12,558 nt of DNA, taken from positions 1 to 12,558 of the forward strand of contig JAAZDZ010000499.1 in NCBI GenBank assembly GCA_012512545.1, written 5' to 3'. Origin of the DNA: Alcaligenaceae bacterium (lineage in GTDB: Bacteria > Pseudomonadota > Gammaproteobacteria > Burkholderiales > Burkholderiaceae_B). A model generated the notes under the pieces. It was not told where the DNA came from, made no database searches, and was given only the letters and a program-made list of their open reading frames with translations. A program made the translations under genes and the position numbers. Positions 7,153 through 12,558 of the stretch are shown piece after piece (positions within the stretch are counted from its first letter, which is position 1; every line of letters begins with the position of its first letter).

Positions 7153-7908
7153 ATGCGCCACACCCTGGTAACCCTTCTGCTGACTGTTCTTCCGTCCATC
7201 TCCACCGCTCAGGACTGCGTTGTGCTGCTGCATGGCCTGGCCCGCACCGAAGCCTCTTTGCTATTGATGGAAGAAGTGCTGGAGAGTTCCGGCTTCAAGG
7301 TGGTGAATGAAAGCTACCCCTCGACCCGCGCGCCCATAGAACAGCTGATTGATTCGGTCGCGGGCGCCGCAGCGCGCTGCGAGGCCAGCCCCAGCATGCA
7401 TTTCGTGACCCATTCCATGGGTGGTATCGTACTGCGCGCCTGGCTGAAGGAAGAACGACCGGCCAATCTGGGCCGGGCTGTCATGCTGGCGCCCCCAAAC
7501 CATGGCTCAGAGCTGGTGGATGCCTATGGCAGCGATGCGCTCTTTGAGTTCGTCAACGGCCCGGCCGGACAGCAGTTGGGCACGGCCCCGGACAGCGCAC
7601 CCAATACATTGGGATACGCGGATTTCGAACTGGGCATCATCGCTGGCGATGTATCATCCAACCCGATACTTTCTACTGCCTTCCGCGGCCCCAATGATGG
7701 TAAGGTATCGGTCGCCAGCACGCGGCTGGACGGCATGGCGGACCACATTGTGCTGCATGCCAGCCATACCTTCATCATGAACAACCCTCTGGCCATCGCT
7801 CAGACCCTGCACTTCATAGAAAGCGGCCATTTCGACCACGGCCTGACCCTGCAGGAACTGTTCAGCCGGGCCCTGAGCCAGAAAGAAGAACAGGTTCCTG
7901 CCCACTAA
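7153..7908 (+). CDS. exported lipase-like alpha/beta-hydrolase
   Basis: This 251-residue protein begins with a short signal peptide ([19 protein letters not shown]) and a likely cleavage site at A19/Q20, so it acts in the periplasm or outside the cell. The mature part opens with the oxyanion-type strand [11 protein letters not shown]. The nucleophile elbow is THSMGG with S88. D182 (in [10 protein letters not shown]) and H205 (in HASHTFIM) complete a plausible Ser-Asp-His triad in the right order. The length and the NHGSE motif after the elbow fit small lipases and esterases of the PGAP1/triacylglycerol lipase-like group. It should hydrolyse an ester or lipid, but the exact substrate is unknown. 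Its ribosome binding site is weak. It is divergent from the membrane Abhydrolase_9 gene, and its stop codon lies inside a strong hairpin. Confidence 0.82.
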   Translation: MRHTLVTLLLTVLPSISTAQDCVVLLHGLARTEASLLLMEEVLESSGFKVVNESYPSTRAPIEQLIDSVAGAAARCEASPSMHFVTHSMGGIVLRAWLKEERPANLGRAVMLAPPNHGSELVDAYGSDALFEFVNGPAGQQLGTAPDSAPNTLGYADFELGIIAGDVSSNPILSTAFRGPNDGKVSVASTRLDGMADHIVLHASHTFIMNNPLAIAQTLHFIESGHFDHGLTLQELFSRALSQKEEQVPAH

Positions 7909-7923
7909 GGGACAGGAACCTGT
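7890..7923. terminator. hairpin terminator between the convergent hydrolase and dctP genes
   Basis: Perfect 11-base arms ACAGGTTCCTG (7890-7900) and CAGGAACCTGT (7913-7923) surround a 12-base loop. CCC and GGG in the loop can extend the stem past a bulged base. The left arm is the last coding stretch of the exported hydrolase. On the minus strand the hairpin is followed by a T-rich run (TTCTTCTTTC), which makes it more convincing as the terminator of the dct operon than of the hydrolase gene. It may act in both directions. Confidence 0.6.
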
Positions 7924-7956
7924 CATTAAAACATGTTGGCAGGCAGCAGCCGGTGC

Positions 7957-9123
7957 TTACTTCTTGGGGCTGTACTGGCTGGGATCAATCTTGGAATAGA
8001 CTTCTTCCCAATAGACATCGCGCAGATCATCGGCGCTCTTGATGTCGGCCTTGGCGATGATGCCTTCCCACTTTTCGATCAGCCCCAGCATGGTGGCGGA
8101 CAGTTCCTTGAGGCGGTTGACATCCAGCTTGTATTCATCGGCATAGAACTGGGGCACGTACTCCAGATCTTTCTTGATGAATTCACGTGATTTTTCCAGC
8201 ATGTCGGGCTGAGACTGGATGATGTTGATGCCCCTGGCTCTGGCTTTTTCCAGGTCAGCCGTAGCCTGCTCCTGGTACAGATAAGTGATCTGGGCCGCCA
8301 TGACCGCACCGGCTTTCAGGAAGGCTTCCTTGTCTTCGCCCGAGAAGGCGTCCCACTTGGTCTTGTTCAGGGTGGAAGAACCGCCCGCTGCATACAAGCC
8401 CCCAGGAACATCGGTGGTGATATTGCGCACGACTTCAATCAGATTGAAGTTGGTGAGTTCAGTGGGCGACAGGAAAGTGCAGTCCACCACCCCCTGGCTG
8501 AGGGCTTCGTAGATCTCGCCCACTGGCAGGGCCACGGGCTGCGCCTCGAAGGCGCGGGCCCAGCGTGCCCAGGGCGCCCCTGAAATACGCAGGCGCTTGC
8601 CTTTGACCGAGGCCAGCGAATCAATGGGGTCATTGCAGAACATCACGTAGGCCGGAGTGGACACCACGCTGGTATAGACCTGGTTATTCTTGTTGAATTC
8701 CTCCTGGCACTCTTCGCAGTTCAACATGATGTATTCAAGCATGGCGCCCGAATACGCATAGCCTTCCTGCCCTTCGATGTTGTTGCTGAGCGCGGTGACC
8801 ATGCTCAGGTCAGCCCCCATGTTGGAGAAGGGGTAGTCGGACGGGCTGTAGGCGGTCAGCAGGTAGCCGATATCGGCCAGGCCCTTGTTGATGCCTTCGG
8901 ACATCTCGCTGTGATTGAGCAGGGAAAGCTCAAACAGGCGAACCCGATGCCGGTTATTGGTGTATTCCTTGACGGCTTCCGCGTATTTCTTGCCGGCCTC
9001 GATCGGCGCGCCCGAAGGGAAGCCCAGTGCAAAGCGGAAGGTGTCAGCCGCTGCTGGCTGTACCGAGAATGCGGCCAGGGTGGCTGCCCCAAGCAGACCG
9101 GCCAGATATTTTCTTGTGCTCAT
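7957..9123 (-). CDS. dctP: TRAP transporter substrate-binding protein, DctP family
   Basis: This 388-residue periplasmic binding protein captures a carboxylate and delivers it to the DctQM membrane unit. A signal peptide is clear (positively charged start, hydrophobic core, PAAA/DTF cleavage at about 26/27). The conserved KGKRLRISGAPW segment carries the arginine (R179) that in DctP proteins pairs with the substrate carboxylate. It is followed by the usual LPVGEIYEALSQGVVDCTF motif. A CEEC motif (C136, C139) plus C163 and C215 is unusual in this family and could form a periplasmic disulfide. The ATG at 9123 has a strong TAGGAGA site. It is the last gene of the operon, 44 bases after dctM. The separate strong ribosome binding site fits the known need for excess binding protein. 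The ligand cannot be named from the sequence. Confidence 0.9.
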   Translation of the reverse strand: MSTRKYLAGLLGAATLAAFSVQPAAADTFRFALGFPSGAPIEAGKKYAEAVKEYTNNRHRVRLFELSLLNHSEMSEGINKGLADIGYLLTAYSPSDYPFSNMGADLSMVTALSNNIEGQEGYAYSGAMLEYIMLNCEECQEEFNKNNQVYTSVVSTPAYVMFCNDPIDSLASVKGKRLRISGAPWARWARAFEAQPVALPVGEIYEALSQGVVDCTFLSPTELTNFNLIEVVRNITTDVPGGLYAAGGSSTLNKTKWDAFSGEDKEAFLKAGAVMAAQITYLYQEQATADLEKARARGINIIQSQPDMLEKSREFIKKDLEYVPQFYADEYKLDVNRLKELSATMLGLIEKWEGIIAKADIKSADDLRDVYWEEVYSKIDPSQYSPKK

Positions 9124-9167
9124 GTATTGTCTCCTAAATGGGTACGACTACTTTGATGACTCAGCGC

Positions 9168-10478
9168 TCAGTTTCCAACCAAGTCAGGCAAGAACAGAAT
9201 GATGTCCGGGAAGGCGATGAACAGCCCCACCAGCGCCAGATCCATCACCAGGAACCACAGGATTCCCTTGAAAACCTGCGAAGTGGTCACCAGATCGCCG
9301 ACCACCGCTTTCACAACAAAAACATTCATCCCCACAGGCGGGGTGATCATGCCGATCTCCAGCAGCTTGGTAAGCACCACTCCGAACCAGATCAGGCTGA
9401 AAGCCGTGTTCTCCATGACCGGCAGAATGATAGGCAGGGTCAGCAGCATGCAGCCTATGGGTTCCAGCACCATGCCCAGTACCAGATACAGCAGCACCAC
9501 CCCCAGGATGATGGTGAGGTCACTGGCATTCATGTCCATGATGAGGTCAGACAGATAATCGGATGCCCCCGAAAACACCAGGAAGCGGGTGAGCATGCTG
9601 GCGCCCACGGCAATGATGAGCAGAGCACTGGTAGTGACCAGAGTTTCAATGGCTGCCGTCTTGAAGGCTTTCCAGGTCATGCAGCGCTTGAGCATGGCGA
9701 CAAGGCAGGCCAGCGCTGAACCGATGGCGCCCGACTCTGTCGGCGTGAACACGCCGGCAAACAGGCCGCCAAAGATGCCTATCATGATCATGAAGACCGG
9801 CCAGGTTTCCTTGAGCGAAGCGACTTTTTCCTGGAGCGGCACTTTTTCGCTGGCATCCGGCGCCAGCGATGGATTGATCTTCACACGCAGCAAGATCACG
9901 ATCACATAGCCCAGTACGGTGATCAGGCCAGCAGAAATTCCTCCCAGAAAAAGCTTGGAAATGGAGTTCTGGGCGATGACCCCATAAAGAATCATGATGA
10001 TGGAAGGCGGGATCAGCGCGCCGATAGTACCTGCCACTGCGACCGTACCCGTGGCCAGGCTGGGGTCGTAGCGATAGCGCATCATTTCGGGCACGGCAAT
10101 GCGACCCATGGCAGCCGAGCAGGCGATGGACGACCCCGACACGGCGGCAAAACCGGCAGACCCCGCCACGGACGCAATTGCCAGGCCCCCCGGCACACCC
10201 GACAACCAGGCCCGCGCTGTCCTGAACATCCCCTGGGTAAGCATGGTGTGATAGCAGATAAAGCCCAGGAACAGGAATAGCGGCACCGAACTGAGTGTCC
10301 AGCTGGAGGCGAAATTGTAGGGAATGATGCCCAGGGAAGACAGGGCAATGTCCAGCCCCACCACCGCCCAGATACCCACAAACGACACGGCAATGAGCAC
10401 CATGCCGATGGGAATGCGCAGCAGTATCAGTATGAACAGCGCGGCAATGCCGGTGAAGCCGATGGCGATATCACTCAT
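9168..10478 (-). CDS. dctM: TRAP transporter large permease, DctM family
   Basis: This 436-residue inner-membrane protein is the sodium-coupled transport subunit of a TRAP importer, at the normal length for DctM with about eleven or twelve hydrophobic segments. Family motifs are present: SGSSIACSAAMG with IAVPEMMRYRYDPSLATGTVAVAGTIG, then LIPPSIIMILYG, FTPTESGAIG, and LEIGMITPPVGMNVFV near the C-terminus. The GTIG...IPPS and TPPVG loops are the glycine/proline-rich re-entrant regions that build the transport sites. An AAGGAGA ribosome binding site precedes the ATG at 10478. The start overlaps the dctQ stop by four bases (ATGA), so the two membrane subunits are translationally coupled. It works with DctP and DctQ to import a dicarboxylate-like or other organic acid. 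Confidence 0.92.
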   Translation of the reverse strand: MSDIAIGFTGIAALFILILLRIPIGMVLIAVSFVGIWAVVGLDIALSSLGIIPYNFASSWTLSSVPLFLFLGFICYHTMLTQGMFRTARAWLSGVPGGLAIASVAGSAGFAAVSGSSIACSAAMGRIAVPEMMRYRYDPSLATGTVAVAGTIGALIPPSIIMILYGVIAQNSISKLFLGGISAGLITVLGYVIVILLRVKINPSLAPDASEKVPLQEKVASLKETWPVFMIMIGIFGGLFAGVFTPTESGAIGSALACLVAMLKRCMTWKAFKTAAIETLVTTSALLIIAVGASMLTRFLVFSGASDYLSDLIMDMNASDLTIILGVVLLYLVLGMVLEPIGCMLLTLPIILPVMENTAFSLIWFGVVLTKLLEIGMITPPVGMNVFVVKAVVGDLVTTSQVFKGILWFLVMDLALVGLFIAFPDIILFLPDLVGN

Positions 10479-10987
10479 TGTTTTTCTCCTTCTTGTGCGT
10501 CGCGACCGGTAATACTCATGATGAACCGCAGCAGGCAGTAGGTGCCCAGCAGGAACACCCCCGCAAACAGGATGAAATACGTAGGCCAGGTGGGTATGGT
10601 GTAGTCACCCTGCATGATGGAAGTGCGCGAATTGAAGTTCCGTATGGCCACCCCATAGGACACATAGGCAATGAGGTAAGACGTGGCTGAGATGAACAAA
10701 TGGGTGAAACCATGCATGAAGCGGTTCATGGCAGGTGGAAAATAAGCGGAAATCAGCTCAATACTGATGGAGCTTTTGGTCTGCTCCACATAAGCCAGTG
10801 GCAGGAAGATTGCGATGATCATGTAGTAGTGAGCCACAATGGTGATGGTGCCCGGCAACGGCTGATTCAGAGCAAAGCGGAAGAAAATATCCAGGCTCAC
10901 ATGGATCATCATCAGCGCAACCGCCGCCCCGCCCACCAGGGTAATGAACTGATTGATGCTTTCTAGCCAGGCATTGATTGTTTTCAT
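10475..10987 (-). CDS. dctQ: TRAP transporter small permease, DctQ family
   Basis: This 170-residue inner-membrane protein has four hydrophobic segments at about residues 15-38, 47-67, 90-113 and 133-157. That is the layout of the small TRAP subunit, which pairs with DctM and helps dock DctP. Recognisable features are IFFRFALNQPLPG after the first helix, EQTKSSISIELI in the cytoplasmic loop, and the family's DYTIPTWPTYFIL motif (P132, W134, P135) leading into the last helix. It is the first gene of the dctQ-dctM-dctP operon. The ATG at 10987 has only a weak purine stretch upstream (GAGTGTGAG), in contrast to the strong sites before dctM and dctP. It is a separate protein, not fused to DctM as in some TRAP systems. 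Confidence 0.9.
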   Translation of the reverse strand: MKTINAWLESINQFITLVGGAAVALMMIHVSLDIFFRFALNQPLPGTITIVAHYYMIIAIFLPLAYVEQTKSSISIELISAYFPPAMNRFMHGFTHLFISATSYLIAYVSYGVAIRNFNSRTSIMQGDYTIPTWPTYFILFAGVFLLGTYCLLRFIMSITGRDAQEGEKQ

Positions 10988-11022
10988 GGCTGCTCACACT
11001 CTTTTTGCACAAGCCCCCCCTG

Positions 11023-11040
11023 GCCGGGTCAAAACCCGGC
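11023..11040 (-). promoter_or_regulatory. stable hairpin in the dctQ leader or adh 3' end
   Basis: Perfect 7-base arms GCCGGGT (11023-11029) and ACCCGGC (11034-11040) flank a 4-base loop. The hairpin lies 36-53 bases before the dctQ start. No U-run follows it on the minus strand, so it is a poor intrinsic terminator for the alcohol dehydrogenase gene upstream. It may be an mRNA leader stem that protects or tunes the dct transcript, or a processing site if adh and dct are co-transcribed. Confidence 0.45.
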
Positions 11041-11078
11041 ACTTGGAAACGACCTGATACCTTTGGTTGGTGGCTCCA

Positions 11079-11099
11079 GCCTGATCACCATGATCAGGC
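11079..11099. promoter_or_regulatory. palindromic operator candidate for the dctQMP promoter
   Basis: Perfect 9-base arms GCCTGATCA (11079-11087) and TGATCAGGC (11091-11099) are separated by three bases. The site directly follows the candidate -10 box at 11101-11106, about 90 bases before dctQ. A repressor bound here would block transcription start. The TGATCA half-sites would suit a dimeric GntR-, IclR- or TetR-type regulator, but none is encoded in the window. Confidence 0.5.
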
Positions 11100-11100
11100 C

Positions 11101-11130
11101 AGAATATTTGCTTAAGGATGCCCTGAACAA
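11101..11130 (-). promoter_or_regulatory. candidate promoter for dctQMP
   Basis: On the minus strand TTGTTC (11125-11130) and TATTCT (11101-11106) are spaced by 18 bases. Both boxes are weak matches to the sigma-70 consensus. The case rests on their position in the 189-base gap and on the operator-like palindrome that follows directly. Apart from these elements and the leader hairpin, the gap 10988-11176 holds no gene I can support. Confidence 0.35.
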
Positions 11131-11176
11131 TCCACGACGCCGCGTGCATCCCCGAAACCGGGCGTTCAGCGCTTCC

Positions 11177-12247
11177 TTAACGGTTATCGAGAACCAGACG
11201 GCCCTGTACCTTGCCCTGCGCCAGTTCCTGCAGGGCGCTATTGGCCTCTTTCAGGGGGCGGGTACGGATGGGGAAGTTGAAAAGATTGTTCTTCTGCGCG
11301 AATTCCACCAGTTCCTTCTGTTCTGGCAACGAGCCGGTATAGGAGCCGATGATGGAAATGGCCCGCGTGATCACATAGGGAATGGGGTAGCGGATTTCGC
11401 CGCCGTGCAGCCCCACCAGAATGACCTTGCCGCCCCGGCGCGGCAGGCTGATGCCGAGTTCAACCGTGGATTCAGCACCCACAAAATCAAGCACGGCCAC
11501 GCACTTGTTATTGGCTGCCGCCTGTATCTGCTGCGTGGCATCGGCCATGGTGGGGTCAAAGACCTGGGTCGCGCCAACATCCAGCGCGAGCTGGCGTTTG
11601 TCTGCATCGAGATCCAGCGCAATGATGTTCTTGACCCCTTTGAGAGCGAGCGTACGGATGGCCAGCAGGCCCAGGCCGCCGCAACCGAACACCACCACGG
11701 CTTCGTCATCGTAGATGGCGCCGACCTTCTTGATGGCCGACCATGTGGTCAGCCCGGAACACGCCAGCAAGGGTGCATGCACAGGGTCGATATCGCCGAT
11801 GCTCATGACATAACGGGGGTGTGGCACCACAACATATTGGGCATAACCGCCGGGCTTGTATACCCCCAGTGCTGCAGGCTGGGTGCAGAGGTTTTCTTCG
11901 CCGCGCTGGCAGACCGAGCAGCTGCCGCAACCCACCCATGGATAGACCAGCACCGGCCCTGTGGCGTACTGACCGGCCTGATCACCGGCCGCCACGATCT
12001 CACCCACAATTTCATGGCCCAAAGTGACCGGCAGCTTGATGCCACGATCTTCGAGCATGAGCTTCTTGCCCTGGCCCAGGTTGTAAAAGCCTTCATGCAG
12101 ATGGACATCGCTATGGCAGACGCCACAGTAATTCACTCTGACCAGCACCTGGGTGCCAGTGGGCTGAGGCAGGTCAGCAGTGACTTCCTGGAGATCGCCC
12201 TGAAATTCAGCAAACGGATAACTTAGATACTGCGCTTTGGTGGTCAT
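11177..12247 (-). CDS. zinc-dependent, NAD-type alcohol dehydrogenase (MDR superfamily)
   Basis: This 356-residue cytoplasmic enzyme oxidises an alcohol to an aldehyde or ketone, or the reverse. Catalytic zinc ligands are C44 (in CGVCHSD), H78 (in TLGHEIVGE) and C163 (in ACSGLTT). The structural zinc is held by C107, C110, C113 and C121 (GCGSCSVC, then ENLC). The Rossmann motif is GCGGLG (residues 188-193). D212, in the IALDLD strand end, favours NAD over NADP. Both zinc sites are intact, so the enzyme looks functional. The ATG at 12247 follows AAGGAC at a suitable distance. It runs in the same direction as dctQMP, 189 bases upstream of it, and has its own promoter region with a palindrome. 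The alcohol substrate is unknown; the sequence is of the general short-chain or secondary alcohol type rather than formaldehyde dehydrogenase. Confidence 0.9.
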   Translation of the reverse strand: MTTKAQYLSYPFAEFQGDLQEVTADLPQPTGTQVLVRVNYCGVCHSDVHLHEGFYNLGQGKKLMLEDRGIKLPVTLGHEIVGEIVAAGDQAGQYATGPVLVYPWVGCGSCSVCQRGEENLCTQPAALGVYKPGGYAQYVVVPHPRYVMSIGDIDPVHAPLLACSGLTTWSAIKKVGAIYDDEAVVVFGCGGLGLLAIRTLALKGVKNIIALDLDADKRQLALDVGATQVFDPTMADATQQIQAAANNKCVAVLDFVGAESTVELGISLPRRGGKVILVGLHGGEIRYPIPYVITRAISIIGSYTGSLPEQKELVEFAQKNNLFNFPIRTRPLKEANSALQELAQGKVQGRLVLDNR

Positions 12248-12278
12248 GCGGTGCGTCCTTGTTTCTTGTATTTATCGT

Positions 12279-12295
12279 GGAATGAAAATCATTCC
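12279..12295. promoter_or_regulatory. TetR-type palindromic operator candidate upstream of adh
   Basis: GGAATGA (12279-12285) and TCATTCC (12289-12295) are perfect 7-base arms around AAA. It lies 31 bases before the adh start and immediately downstream of a TATAAA box (12297-12302 on the minus strand), where a bound repressor would block initiation. Half-sites of the GAATGA/TCATTC kind are known for some TetR-family regulators, such as Bacillus FadR. No regulator gene is in view. Confidence 0.55.
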
Positions 12296-12296
12296 G

Positions 12297-12325
12297 TTTA
12301 TATTTCGACGAAATCTAATCTGTGA
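12297..12325 (-). promoter_or_regulatory. candidate adh promoter with embedded palindrome
   Basis: On the minus strand TATAAA (12297-12302) is a good -10 match. The -35 position 17 bases upstream (TCACAG, 12320-12325) is poor, so an activator or another sigma factor may help. A perfect palindrome TTTCG-A-CGAAA (12303-12313) fills part of the spacer and could be a second regulator site. The rest of the AT-rich stretch to about 12478 shows no gene. Confidence 0.35.
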
Positions 12326-12478
12326 CACGCTCAATCAAATCTAACGATGCGAATTCTGCCGCGCAACATGGGGTAAGCCCCTACAAAAACGTAACATATT
12401 GATTTAAAAGAGTAATTATTGGTTTCGTTTTTGCGAAAGATAGACTTCCAGGCTGCCGAACAATGACAACTCATAATG

Positions 12479-12513
12479 GAAAAAACCCTCCCCGCACGGA
12501 TGCGGGAGAGGGT
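12479..12513 (-). terminator. strong intrinsic terminator for a gene off the right edge
   Basis: Arms ACCCTC-CCCGCA (12485-12496) and TGCGGG-A-GAGGGT (12501-12513) form a 12-base-pair stem with one bulged A and the loop CGGA. On the minus strand it is followed by six T (12480-12485). It therefore ends a leftward transcript that enters from beyond 12558, and it insulates the adh promoter. Confidence 0.75.
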
Positions 12514-12544
12514 CTGACCCTGCTGAAATCAGCGCAAGACGGGC

Positions 12545-12558
12545 CTAGTTCAACAAGC
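12545..12558 (-). CDS. possible 3' end of an unidentified leftward gene (partial)
   Basis: A TAG on the minus strand (12545-12547) would end a frame whose last residues read LLN. The strong leftward terminator begins about 30 bases further on, the usual distance for a gene end. Another frame has a TGA at 12550-12552, so the true stop is uncertain. Only a few codons are in the window and no family can be named. Confidence 0.25.

Noticed and set aside
9138..9719. Plus-strand open frame of 193 residues over the end of dctM
   Set aside because: The product is very rich in Gln, His and Asp, typical of the complement of hydrophobic membrane-protein codons. It is antisense to a clear dctM.
11151..11162. 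Short CCCG-AAAC-CGGG stem after the alcohol dehydrogenase stop
   Set aside because: The stem is only four base pairs with no U-run, too weak to call a terminator.
11063..12226. Long plus-strand open frame of 387 residues opposite the alcohol dehydrogenase
   Set aside because: It is antisense to a gene with both zinc sites and the Rossmann motif intact. Its translation shows no family motif and fits the usual GC-rich shadow frame.
12370..12381. GGGG-TAAG-CCCC stem upstream of adh
   Set aside because: It is four base pairs without supporting context and is likely chance.

Overview
The window looks like a chromosomal stretch from a betaproteobacterium of the order Burkholderiales, most plausibly family Alcaligenaceae. 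The base composition is fairly GC-rich by eye. The content is typical of that group: a metG tail, a TRAP carboxylate importer, an AraC regulator divergent from a transporter, and a GGT-like hydrolase. The genus cannot be settled from the sequence alone. There are no rRNA, tRNA, CRISPR, insertion-sequence or phage signals. Nearly all of the window is coding, with short intergenic gaps.

Layout. (1) Positions 1-1063: the last 39 codons of methionyl-tRNA synthetase, then a cation diffusion facilitator (CDF) metal exporter 10 bases downstream. (2) 1020-5203: a compact divergon. A NimR-like AraC regulator reads left. An SBF-like (PF13593 type) importer, a GGT-fold Ntn-hydrolase and a VOC metalloenzyme read right as one tight operon. 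(3) 5230-6963 (minus): a membrane-anchored Abhydrolase_9-type protein. It is divergent from a small exported lipase-like alpha/beta hydrolase at 7153-7908. (4) 7957-10987 (minus): a complete three-gene TRAP importer in the order dctQ, dctM, dctP. (5) 11177-12247 (minus): a zinc alcohol dehydrogenase. Its promoter region carries a clean palindrome, and beyond it lies a strong terminator for a gene off the right edge.

How the genes may work together. The SBF-like transporter, GGT-like enzyme and VOC enzyme look like an uptake, amide-hydrolysis and downstream-conversion module under the AraC regulator. The GGT-like protein keeps the catalytic threonine and oxyanion glycines. By hand alignment to E. 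coli GGT it lacks every residue that grips the glutamyl amino and carboxylate groups, so its substrate is probably not a gamma-glutamyl compound. This is the best candidate for undescribed biology in the window. The alcohol dehydrogenase and the TRAP operon run in the same direction. Each has its own short palindrome just downstream of a candidate -10 box, suggesting two separate repressors. A shared pathway, alcohol to aldehyde or ketone alongside carboxylate uptake, is possible but unproven.

All family calls come from reading motifs and from memory of family members; no database search was run.
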